Notes: generated by a model not told the origin, from the letters alone. 6,303 nt of DNA from Spartobacteria bacterium (GCA_003445855.1 DMCG01000127.1:2213-8515), one strand, 5' to 3'; positions 1-5,710 are shown, numbered from the stretch's first letter. Translations and numbers: made by a program.

Positions 1-1634
1 TGTTCCTGTTCCTGTTCTTTCTGCTGTTGTTGTCGATCTTGCGACGAGGATTGCTGCTGCTGGTTTTGTTTATCTTGCTGATTTTGTTTTTCGTTTTTCT
101 GCGGCTTTGATTGCGGCGACGGCGCGGGCGGCGGCGGTTGCTCGCGCTTTTTCTTTAGCCCCTCGATCTTTTTCTTTACGTATTCGTAATTCTCCTTCGC
201 CTCTTTGTTCTGTGGTTCGAGCTTGAGCGTCTGCTCATAGTGCTGCAGCGCATTGGTCCAATCGCCCAGCTTTTTGTCGTCGCTCTTTTGCGTTTCGCCA
301 CGCTCATAAAGCGTGTTACCGAGATTGTAATGGCTCTTGCTCTGCAGACCACGATCAGGCGAGAGCAGCGCCTGACTGAACGATTCCAGCGCTTTGCCGT
401 ACTCCTTCATTTTGTAAGCCGCCGCACCGGAATCGAATTGGAGCTTGTCTTCCGCGCGCGACTGCGGATGCGCTTCTAACGTTTCCTGAAACTGCGTGTA
501 AGCATCGCCGAAATTTCCCTCATGATAGGCCTCCAGCCCGGAGAGTGCGGCAAAAGCGAACGGGCCGAAAAAGATCAGGAGAGCAGCGGTTGCTGCTGCG
601 ATTTTTGCGGTCGCGCGAGAATAAATTCTTTCGCGTACCCGTTTGCGCTCGCCAATCAAGATCGACATCGCGATGGAGAGCAAAGCGACGCCCAGCGGCC
701 ATTCGTAGCGCTCGATTGGCCGCCGCGACAAGCGCACGTCGAGTTCGGCGGCTTGCATTTTGGCGAGGCCTCCGCTGTAAATCTGCTGCATTGTGCGCGG
801 CCCGTTTTCCAAGTGCAGATAAAACCCTCCGCTGGCTTGCGCGATCTCGCGCAAACGTTTTTCATCCAATTTCGATTTTACGACTTGCCCAGCTGAATCT
901 TTGACAAAAGCCGTTCCGCCATCTTCGCCGCTGATCGGAATGAGCGAGCCCTCCGGCGTTCCAACGCCGACCGTAAAAATGCGCACACCCGTGTCGGCCG
1001 CAGCTTTTGCGCTCTTCGCGGCATCGCCGCTCAACTCTTCGCCATCGGTAAAAATGATCAGCGCGCGGTTTCCCATCGCGCTCTTCCCGAAAGTTCGTGA
1101 AGCGAGCGCGATCGCTTCCGAAATGTTTGTGCCGCCTTCAGGGATGGTTTTTGTGTCGAGATCGTTGATCGATTCTACGGCGGCTTCGTAATCGATTGTC
1201 AGCGGCGCTTGCAAAAAGGCGCGACCGGCAAAAGCAATCAAGCCGACACGGTCGCCCTCCAACTCGTTAATCAGATCCTGCGCCGCGAGTTTGACACGCT
1301 CCAATCGGTTCGGCGGCACGTCGTTGGAAAGCATGCTGCGCGACGTGTCCACCGCGATGAGCAAATCGAGACCTTTGCGCTTTACATCCTGGAACGTATA
1401 ACCCCAGCGCGGTTGAGCCAGACTGACGATCGCGCAGACGAGGCCGAACAATTGCAAACCGAAACGCAGGGCGCGGCGAAATCGATTCACCGTCCCCGAG
1501 AGTTGCGGTAGCAAGCGCGGCGAAACGAATTCGCGCAAACGTTCGGCGCCGTGGTGTTCTGCGCGAATGTAGAGAGGGACGAGCGCTGGTATTGCCAGTA
1601 ATCCCCAAAACCATTCCGGCGCGCCCAAGCTCAT
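1..1634 (-). CDS. batB: BatB-BatC fusion: membrane VWA protein with TPR domain and Gln-rich tail, 3' end beyond the window
   Basis: The longest frame in the window: 544 codons open from the ATG at 1634 to base 3, with no stop. Order of parts: membrane spans at about 8-24 and 58-74 (then SLAQPRWG); a VWA domain with metal-site motif DTSRS (96-100), the threonine in GGTN (167-170) and FTDGEE (195-200); a third span at 312-328; a basic loop GERKRVRER (328-336); a fourth, signal-peptide-like span (344-364, ending GPFAFAA). Roughly three TPR-like helix pairs follow (366-485), with core matches such as LEAYHEGNFGDAYTQF and SHYNLGNTLYERG, then a Pro/Gln/Lys tail. BatB and BatC are separate genes in Bacteroides; here they are one chain, an arrangement known from other phyla. 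The TPR part should lie on the outer face of the inner membrane, where it could recruit partner proteins. The start is set by conserved WFWGLLAIP and by the ATGA overlap; no Shine-Dalgarno is obvious. Confidence 0.95.
   Translation of the reverse strand, partial: MSLGAPEWFWGLLAIPALVPLYIRAEHHGAERLREFVSPRLLPQLSGTVNRFRRALRFGLQLFGLVCAIVSLAQPRWGYTFQDVKRKGLDLLIAVDTSRSMLSNDVPPNRLERVKLAAQDLINELEGDRVGLIAFAGRAFLQAPLTIDYEAAVESINDLDTKTIPEGGTNISEAIALASRTFGKSAMGNRALIIFTDGEELSGDAAKSAKAAADTGVRIFTVGVGTPEGSLIPISGEDGGTAFVKDSAGQVVKSKLDEKRLREIAQASGGFYLHLENGPRTMQQIYSGGLAKMQAAELDVRLSRRPIERYEWPLGVALLSIAMSILIGERKRVRERIYSRATAKIAAATAALLIFFGPFAFAALSGLEAYHEGNFGDAYTQFQETLEAHPQSRAEDKLQFDSGAAAYKMKEYGKALESFSQALLSPDRGLQSKSHYNLGNTLYERGETQKSDDKKLGDWTNALQHYEQTLKLEPQNKEAKENYEYVKKKIEGLKKKREQPPPPAPSPQSKPQKNEKQNQQDKQNQQQQSSSQDRQQQQKEQEQE
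3..140 (-). other. Low-complexity Pro/Gln/Lys/Glu-rich tail of the BatB-BatC fusion
   Basis: Residues about 499-544 begin QPPPPAPSPQ and pass into Gln-rich stretches broken by Lys, Asn, Ser and Glu, such as QNQQQQSSSQ, reaching the window edge as KEQEQE. Disordered charged or Gln-rich tails are common after the TPRs in BatC-like proteins. The CAG/CAA and GAA/CAG runs make this stretch prone to length change by slippage. The end of the protein is not visible. Confidence 0.85.
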
Positions 1635-1637
1635 AAG
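1622..1637 (-). repeat. Direct repeat, downstream copy containing the used batB start
   Basis: Reads CTTATGAGCTTGGGCG on the minus strand, with one mismatch to the copy at 1711-1696, 74 bp away. Because 74 is not a multiple of three, only this copy's ATG (1634-1632) is in frame with the BatB protein. Confidence 0.85.
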
Positions 1638-1708
1638 GTGGCATCGGCATCTTGCCGATGAGACATGGGCTGGAAGCCCATGCCACGTTGAGTGACGCCG
1701 AAGCTCAT
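1631..1708 (-). CDS. Possible 25-codon leader ORF formed by the duplicated start and the repeat
   Basis: The ATG of the upstream start copy (1708-1706) opens a frame that begins MSFGVTQRGMGF, reads through the whole palindromic repeat without a stop, and ends at TGA (1633-1631). That stop overlaps the batB ATG (1634-1632) as ATGA. No protein family is recognisable, and the peptide is mostly repeat-encoded. Any role would be as a translated leader coupling ribosomes into batB rather than as a functional peptide. GGAG lies 11 nt upstream, a poor spacing. This is a possible rather than a confident gene. Confidence 0.25.
   Translation of the reverse strand: MSFGVTQRGMGFQPMSHRQDADATL
1638..1686. 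repeat. 49-bp double-hairpin palindromic repeat between batA and batB
   Basis: The ends GTGGCAT (1638-1644) and ATGCCAC (1680-1686) are exact reverse complements. Inside are two perfect 8-bp hairpins with 3-nt loops. CATCGGCA/TGCCGATG occupies 1642-1649 and 1653-1660, and CATGGGCT/AGCCCATG occupies 1664-1671 and 1675-1682. The outer stem partly competes with the inner ones. The element is bounded by a near-perfect 16-bp direct repeat, with 9 extra bases (1687-1695) on one side. It is REP-like or MITE-like, non-coding and without its own transposase. I recall similar sequences as abundant dispersed repeats in Verrucomicrobiota, which is unverified memory. Confidence 0.85.
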
Positions 1709-1711
1709 AAG
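1696..1711 (-). repeat. Direct repeat, upstream copy of the batB start region
   Basis: On the minus strand this reads CTTATGAGCTTCGGCG and matches 1637-1622 at 15 of 16 positions. It lies 16 bp after the batA stop and contains an ATG (1708-1706). It is either the original batB start or a target-site duplicate produced when the palindromic element arrived. Confidence 0.85.
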
Positions 1712-1724
1712 ATCGACATCTCCA

Positions 1725-2780
1725 TCACGGCAATTTTTTCCAGATTGTCTGCGACAACAAAATCTGCCCGAGCAACAAACCGCAGCCGCCCATGATGCAG
1801 AGCGGAAATAATTCTCGATATTCCCGATATTTTTTCACGCTCACGGTCGATTTCTCCATCTTATCGATGTCCTGATAGATTTGTTCGAGCGATTTCGTGT
1901 CGGTGGCGCGAAAAAATTGTCCGCCCGCGATCTTCGCCACTTCCTTCAAGCCGGCCTCGTTGAATTCCACGCGCTGGTTTTCGTAGAGAATATTGCCCAA
2001 AGTGTCCGTGAGCGGGCCCCGCGGAGTAAAGATCGGTACTGGCGCGATTCCGTTAATGCCCGCTCCAACGGCGTAGAAGTGGATGTGAAGCGCCTTCACT
2101 GCTTCCGCCGCGGTATTTGGCGGAATTTTTCCGGCGTTGTTTTCTCCATCAGTTAAGAGCACGATGGCGCGACTCTTCGAACGTTTGTCGTTCAGCCGGT
2201 TCGCCGCCACTGCCATGGCCGATCCGATGGCGGTGCCGTCCTCAACGAGTCCGATGCGCACTCGTTCGAGATTTTGCAAAAGCCAATCGTGATCCAAAGT
2301 CATCGGACTTACCACGTAAGGCCGGCCGCCAAAGGCGATGATGCCAATACGATCGTTCGGCCTGCCCTCGATGAATTTTCTTGTTACTTCGCGGATCGCA
2401 TCGAGCCGCGTCGCTTCTTCGCCGCCGATCGTAAAATCTTTTATCAACATCGACCCGGAGACATCGAGCACAAGCATGATGTCGATCCCGCTGGCTTCGA
2501 CTTGGGTAAGACTTTTACCAAGTTGCGGCCGCGCCAGCGCGATGACAAAAATCGCTAAAGTTGCGAGTAGTAGCGTGCGCAAAATTTTGCCGGCGCGAGC
2601 AGCGCTCTGCTTTCCGATGGCGCGCAGTGTCGCTGTTGATGAAAAGGTCAACGCCGCAGCTGGCCCGCGTTTTCCGCGCAAGTAGGCGAGCAATGGGATC
2701 CCGAGCAATAACAGGAGCAACCAGGGACGTGCGAACGTGAGTGCCGTATTCGCCGGCCAATCAGGCAGCTGCAGTTGCAA
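1725..2780 (-). CDS. batA: BatA-like membrane-anchored VWA-domain protein
   Basis: BatA-type proteins are inner-membrane VWA proteins of the MoxR-Bat system, linked in Bacteroides to aerotolerance and elsewhere to envelope stress. From the TTG at 2780 the product is 351 residues, normal for the family. It has two N-terminal membrane spans (about 18-34 and 67-83) followed by the conserved ALARPQ. A VWA domain follows, with the metal-site motif DVSGS (106-110, DVSGSM), the threonine in DGTAIG (181-186) and TDGENN (210-215). A C-terminal span (about 325-345) completes it, so the MIDAS site looks intact. The longer reading frame to 2846 adds 22 residues (MRQRRTAVRCSKKQ...) that are the overlapping upstream gene in another frame; the strong GGAGG supports the shorter form. 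The TGA at 1727-1725 is followed by a 90-bp gap to batB that contains a palindromic repeat. Confidence 0.95.
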   Translation of the reverse strand: MQLQLPDWPANTALTFARPWLLLLLLGIPLLAYLRGKRGPAAALTFSSTATLRAIGKQSAARAGKILRTLLLATLAIFVIALARPQLGKSLTQVEASGIDIMLVLDVSGSMLIKDFTIGGEEATRLDAIREVTRKFIEGRPNDRIGIIAFGGRPYVVSPMTLDHDWLLQNLERVRIGLVEDGTAIGSAMAVAANRLNDKRSKSRAIVLLTDGENNAGKIPPNTAAEAVKALHIHFYAVGAGINGIAPVPIFTPRGPLTDTLGNILYENQRVEFNEAGLKEVAKIAGGQFFRATDTKSLEQIYQDIDKMEKSTVSVKKYREYRELFPLCIMGGCGLLLGQILLSQTIWKKLP

Positions 2781-3288
2781 GTTCTCCTCCTTTGACAAAG
2801 CGCGTTGCTTCTTCGAGCAGCGAACGGCTGTCCGCCGTTGTCGCATCGTAACGCGCGAATTTGATCAGATCGCACCGGTTCAAGAAATTTTCGAGCAGCG
2901 CCTTTTCCTCCTCTGAAAACGGAGAAGATTTCGTGAGCGCATTTAGAAATTCGACCGATGTTTGGCGCGTCACCGGCAACGCATATTGCTCGGTGACGTA
3001 GCGACGAAGAATGTCCGACACACGAATACTAAATCGATACGGACTGATTCTTCCGATCTCGGTGCTGATTTGCTCGAGCGCATCGAGCGCATGATCGCGG
3101 GGCAATTTTGGTGGCTGCGGCGAGTTGCGCTTTCGCAAAATCAGCCAAACCAGCAAACCGAGGAGTGTTAACCCGGCCAACGTCGCGACAAAAATCACCC
3201 ACGGCGGGACCAATGAATAATCGACCGGCGGTGCAATGTCGTGAAATTCTTCGGCAAGAAAGATCGACATGGACAAGATCGACATCAT
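2761..3288 (-). CDS. Small single-pass membrane protein of the Bat operon (DUF4381/BatD-C-terminus-like)
   Basis: This 175-residue protein has a short N-terminal part, one clear membrane span at about residues 30-52 (WVIFVATLAGLTLLGLLVWL), a basic-proline linker, then a helical cytoplasmic domain. The domain contains SIRVSDILRRYVTEQYALP (87-105), TSVEFL (110-115) and LENFLNRCDLIKFARY (132-147). That pattern is typical of the small proteins placed between the DUF58 and VWA genes in MoxR operons (DUF4381-like) and of the cytoplasmic tail of BatD. Its biochemical role is unknown; a membrane scaffold for the VWA subunits is an inference. The ATG at 3288 overlaps the DUF58 stop (ATGA). ATGs at 3285 and 3270 are alternatives, and the first codons include a 15-bp tandem duplication. 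Its 3' end overlaps the batA-like gene by 20 nt and carries that gene's ribosome binding site. Confidence 0.85.
   Translation of the reverse strand: MMSILSMSIFLAEEFHDIAPPVDYSLVPPWVIFVATLAGLTLLGLLVWLILRKRNSPQPPKLPRDHALDALEQISTEIGRISPYRFSIRVSDILRRYVTEQYALPVTRQTSVEFLNALTKSSPFSEEEKALLENFLNRCDLIKFARYDATTADSRSLLEEATRFVKGGELATAAA
2786..2790 (-). promoter_or_regulatory. Ribosome binding site deciding the TTG start of the BatA-like gene
   Basis: On the minus strand AAAGGAGGAGAAC runs straight into a TTG codon at 2780-2778. GGAGG occupies 2790-2786, leaving a 5-nt spacer. It is the strongest Shine-Dalgarno match I see in the window and lies within the last codons of the upstream membrane-protein gene. 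It supports a TTG start over an upstream in-frame start at 2846. Confidence 0.85.
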
Positions 3289-4169
3289 CGAACCGCGAGA
3301 CGTCGCTCGCGCTGCTTGAAGAATGAGCGCAAGGCCGGCAAATAATCCTTTCCCGTTCGCAAGGCGATCGCGTCGATGTTGTTGCGCCGGAGTGTGCGCG
3401 AAAGTTCCGCTTCGTGTTCGTCTGCGAAATCAGTGAAACGCTTCCGCGTCGCGCGATCAGCCGTGTTAACTTCGATTTGCTCGCCGGTCTCGGCGTCTTC
3501 CAGCGTGATAATGCCAATGTTTGGCAGGACTTTCTCGCGCTCATCCTGAATATGGATGGCAATGAAATCGTGCCTGCGCCCGCTCACGGCGAGAGTGTGC
3601 GAAAAGTCGGGCGCTTGAAAATCGGAAATAAAAAATACAACCGCGCGGCGCGTCACGATTTTGTTTAGATAATCGAGTGCAAGTGCCGGCGCAGTCCCGC
3701 GTCCCTCAGGGTGAAAGAATAAAATCTCTCGGATCAATCGCAACGTGTGCGACCGGCCTTTCTTCGGCGGAATAAAAAGCTCGACCCGATCGGTGAAAAG
3801 AAGCAGGCCGACCTTGTCGTTGTTGCGGATGGCGCTGAACGCGAGCAAACACGCGACTTCTGCGGCAAGTTCGCGTTTCGATTGCGTGGTGCTGCCGAAA
3901 TTGCCCGACGCGCTAACATCGACAATCAACATCACGGTCAACTCGCGCTCCTCAGTGAATTGTTTCACGAACGCTGTTCCGAGTCGCGCCGTCACATTCC
4001 AGTCGATCGCGCGAATTTCATCTCCCGGTTGATATTCGCGCACGTCCTCGAAATTCATTCCGCGCCCTTTGAAGACACTGTGGTAATCGCCCGCGAACGC
4101 CGTTTCGACCAAACCCTTCGTTTTGATTTCGAGCGTTCGGATCTTTTTTAAAATCTCGGCGGTATCCAC
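3285..4169 (-). CDS. DUF58 domain protein (VWA-like partner of MoxR)
   Basis: DUF58 proteins are soluble VWA-like proteins almost always encoded next to moxR and thought to be its adaptor or substrate-loading partner. The family signature runs from GRGMNFEDVREYQPGDE (35-51) into RAIDWN (53-58). A VWA-like fold follows, with the MIDAS motif DVSAS (84-88) after the strand VMLIV, a further threonine in RGTAP (157-161) and the acidic ISDF (181-184). From the GTG at 4169 the product is 294 residues and starts MDTAEILKKIRTLE, matching the usual N-terminus. An in-frame TTG at 4226 would add 19 residues encoded by the S23 cassette, which I consider spurious. No ATG occurs before residue 38, and no Shine-Dalgarno precedes the GTG, perhaps because the cassette abuts it. 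The stop overlaps the next gene by 4 nt (ATGA at 3288-3285), pointing to translational coupling. Confidence 0.93.
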   Translation of the reverse strand: MDTAEILKKIRTLEIKTKGLVETAFAGDYHSVFKGRGMNFEDVREYQPGDEIRAIDWNVTARLGTAFVKQFTEERELTVMLIVDVSASGNFGSTTQSKRELAAEVACLLAFSAIRNNDKVGLLLFTDRVELFIPPKKGRSHTLRLIREILFFHPEGRGTAPALALDYLNKIVTRRAVVFFISDFQAPDFSHTLAVSGRRHDFIAIHIQDEREKVLPNIGIITLEDAETGEQIEVNTADRATRKRFTDFADEHEAELSRTLRRNNIDAIALRTGKDYLPALRSFFKQRERRLAVR

Positions 4170-4171
4170 GT

Positions 4172-4199
4172 GTGAATAGTGATCAGTGATCGGTAAATG
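4172..4199 (+). repeat. Heptamer array at the 3' end of the S23 cassette, inverted relative to the other
   Basis: Read on the plus strand the units are GTGAATA (4172-4178), GTGATCA (4179-4185), GTGATCG (4186-4192) and degenerate GTAAATG (4193-4199). Together they form the inverted partner of the array at 4622-4656. Compared with ACCGATCACTATTCAC (4641-4656), this end carries one extra 7-bp unit, consistent with unit gain or loss by slippage. It includes the S23 stop codon and ends 3 bp before the likely GTG start of the DUF58 gene. Confidence 0.8.
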
Positions 4200-4626
4200 G
4201 CGATTCTTCTTCGACGCGTGTCGCAATGGTTCGGTAATCAGTCGTGGGATCGTGCTTACAAAAATCAGCGGCGCGGTCGATCATCCGCGAAAGCATGCCA
4301 CCGATCGCTTGGTAGCGGCCATCGAGTTCTTCGAAATCCTTTTTCGACAGATAGCTGGCGTCGAGAGCGTCATCGAGCCAAGACTGCGTTTCGTTGGCCT
4401 CGCCAAGAGACTCGTCAATCTTGTTAATGAAAGCAGCTTTGTATCTGCGCCGAGCCCACGCTTCCGCCAGCATCGCTTTCACCGCGCGGGAACTTCTTCG
4501 AATTTGATCGGTCAGAGCGTAACGCTCTTCACGCGGAAAATGCCCGCTGACGACAAAAATCCGCCGCGCTGCCTCTCGAGCAGCCTGATAAACCTTGAGT
4601 TCTCGAAATGATTTTGCACCGGCCAT
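4183..4626 (-). CDS. Four-helix-bundle protein, 23S rRNA-intervening-sequence (S23/IVP) family
   Basis: From the ATG at 4626 the product is 147 residues; an in-frame GTG at 4635 would add three. The family hallmarks are plain: SFRELKVYQAA (6-16), then a FPREERYALTDQIRRSSRAV stretch (30-49), LAEAWARRRYKAAFINKI (53-70), a GEANETQSWLDDALD helix (75-89) and SYLSKKDFEEL (91-101). These correspond to the four amphipathic helices of the small pentameric proteins first noted in 23S rRNA intervening sequences and related to the Avd accessory protein of diversity-generating retroelements. The biochemical role is unknown, although a basic surface suggests nucleic-acid binding. The last 20 or so residues fall outside the conserved core, and the TGA (4185-4183) lies inside the downstream heptamer array. 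Its position between moxR and DUF58, with repeats at both ends, suggests a mobile passenger rather than a Bat subunit. Identification to family is secure; function is not. Confidence 0.9.
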   Translation of the reverse strand: MAGAKSFRELKVYQAAREAARRIFVVSGHFPREERYALTDQIRRSSRAVKAMLAEAWARRRYKAAFINKIDESLGEANETQSWLDDALDASYLSKKDFEELDGRYQAIGGMLSRMIDRAADFCKHDPTTDYRTIATRVEEESPFTDH

Positions 4627-4656
4627 ACTTATCACTATTCACCGATCACTATTCAC
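4622..4656 (-). repeat. Heptamer array at the 5' end of the S23 cassette
   Basis: On the minus strand the units are GTGAATA (4656-4650), GTGATCG (4649-4643), a second GTGAATA (4642-4636), GTGATAA (4635-4629) and a degenerate GTATGGC (4628-4622). The 7-bp period is exact across all five units. The array contains the GTG (4635) and ATG (4626) start codons of the S23 gene, so the repeat also serves as its translation-initiation region. No separate Shine-Dalgarno is visible. Confidence 0.8.
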
Positions 4657-4663
4657 TCTGCGT

Positions 4664-5650
4664 TCACGGCACCGGCAGTCCGGCGAAAATTCTCTCAACG
4701 ATTGTCTCGCTTGTGATCGCTTCGGCCTCGGCTTCGTAACTTACGATGATGCGATGGCGCAACACATCCGGTCCAATGCTCTTCACATCTTGCGGTGTGA
4801 CATAACCGCGGCCGTTTAGAAATGCGTGCGCGCGTGCGCCGAGCGCCAAATAAATCGTGGCGCGCGGTGATGCTCCGTACCGAACCAGTCCTTCGAGCCG
4901 CAAATTATACGCTGCCGGATCCCGCGTTGCCCAGACAACATCGACAATGTAATCCTTCACGCGATCATCGATGTAGATTTGGTTTACGATATCGCGCGCC
5001 GCGATGATCTGTTTCGGGTCGACCACAGCATTCACATGCAGGTCCGGCGCCGAAGTCGCCATCAAATCGAGAATGGTTCGCTCCTCGGATTTTTGCGGAT
5101 AACTAATATTCAACTTCAACATGAAACGATCGAGCTGCGCTTCCGGCAGTTGATAAGTTCCTTCCTGCTCGATCGGATTTTGCGTAGCGAGCACGAGGAA
5201 TGGATCGGAGAGCGGATAAGTTTGTGCGCCGATCGTCACTTGCCGCTCCTGCATCGCTTCCAGCAATGCGCTCTGCACTTTGGCTGGCGCGCGATTGATT
5301 TCGTCGGCCAGGATCAAATTCGAAAAGATGGGGCCGAGCTTGGTCGTAAATTCGCCGGTGCGCGGGTTGTAAATAAGCGTGCCGATCAAATCCGCGGGCA
5401 AAAGATCGGGGGTGAATTGCAGCCGCTGAAAGCCGGTTTGAATGCACGCGGCCATCGTTTTCACGGTGAGCGTTTTCGCCAAACCGGGAACGCCCTCGAG
5501 CAAAATGTGACCGTTGGCGAGCAAGCCAAGCAAGAGTCGATCGACCAGATATTTCTGCCCGACCACCACATGTCCGACTTGTGCGCGCAGCGCAGGAATC
5601 CATTGGCCGAGCTGTTGCACTTGGGCCGTAATTTCCTGGGTGGATTTCAT
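4664..5650 (-). CDS. moxR: MoxR-family AAA+ ATPase
   Basis: This 328-residue protein is full length for the MoxR family, cytoplasmic AAA+ chaperone-like ATPases that work with VWA-domain partners in protein-complex maturation, metal loading or envelope-stress tolerance. Motifs visible: Walker A GVPGLAKT (53-60), Walker B LILADEIN (112-119), the family stretch RAPAKVQSALLEAMQE (120-135), sensor 1 ATQNP (155-159), the LDRF arginine region (173-176) and sensor 2 GASPRA (259-264), followed by the helical lid. The ATG at 5650 gives the expected N-terminal helix before the VVGQ motif (29-32). I see no clear Shine-Dalgarno sequence or sigma70-type promoter in the 129-bp upstream gap. It is the first gene of the Bat-type operon. 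Its TGA (4666-4664) lies 7 bp from the first heptamer of the S23 cassette. No catalytic residue appears to be missing. Confidence 0.97.
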   Translation of the reverse strand: MKSTQEITAQVQQLGQWIPALRAQVGHVVVGQKYLVDRLLLGLLANGHILLEGVPGLAKTLTVKTMAACIQTGFQRLQFTPDLLPADLIGTLIYNPRTGEFTTKLGPIFSNLILADEINRAPAKVQSALLEAMQERQVTIGAQTYPLSDPFLVLATQNPIEQEGTYQLPEAQLDRFMLKLNISYPQKSEERTILDLMATSAPDLHVNAVVDPKQIIAARDIVNQIYIDDRVKDYIVDVVWATRDPAAYNLRLEGLVRYGASPRATIYLALGARAHAFLNGRGYVTPQDVKSIGPDVLRHRIIVSYEAEAEAITSETIVERIFAGLPVP

Positions 5651-5710
5651 GTGAGTGATGAGACAGATGCGAGTGAAAGAATGTTCGATTAAACTGCGTT
5701 ACGGCAAGCC

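Larger units (their letters stand above)
4172..4656 (-). mobile_element. Candidate mini-element: S23 four-helix-bundle gene bounded by inverted heptamer arrays
   Basis: About 485 bp between moxR and the DUF58 gene begin and end with the same motif in inverted orientation. GTGAATAGTGATC is read inward from both edges (4656-4644 on the minus strand and 4172-4184 on the plus strand). Both ends are built of 7-bp units of the form GTGANNN. The single ORF inside has its start in one array and its stop in the other. MoxR and DUF58 are normally adjacent in Bat-type operons, so the segment reads as an insertion. It encodes no transposase, and I see no convincing target-site duplication outside the arrays. 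Mobility is therefore inferred from structure and context only. It would have to be mobilised in trans or by an unknown mechanism. Confidence 0.55.

Noticed and set aside
1..110. CRISPR-like or tandem DNA repeat at the left edge (TGTTCC/CTGCTG runs)
   Set aside because: It is the Gln/Glu/Lys codon run of the BatB-BatC tail, in frame with the long ORF, without spacers.
1267..1686. 139-codon minus-strand ORF overlapping the batB region and starting inside the palindromic repeat
   Set aside because: It is in the wrong frame relative to the VWA protein, is rich in Arg/Ala/Pro without family motifs, and its start lies in the repeat; it is a shadow of batB.
3029..3562. 177-codon minus-strand ORF spanning the DUF58/membrane-protein junction
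   Set aside because: It overlaps two well-supported genes in a different frame and shows no recognisable domain.
5651..5663. GTGAGTGATGAGA before moxR, resembling the GTGANNN heptamers
   Set aside because: Fewer than two clean units and no inverted partner nearby; likely coincidence.
4979..5692. 237-codon plus-strand ORF opposite moxR
   Set aside because: Antisense to a full-length MoxR gene with all motifs intact; its composition (many Arg, His, Gln) is that of a complementary-strand shadow.
5651..5710. Possible sigma70-type promoter for moxR (TTGCCG near 5708 with a 17-bp spacer)
   Set aside because: The hexamer at the -10 position would be ACATTC, too far from TATAAT to support a call; the phylum's promoter pattern is also uncertain.
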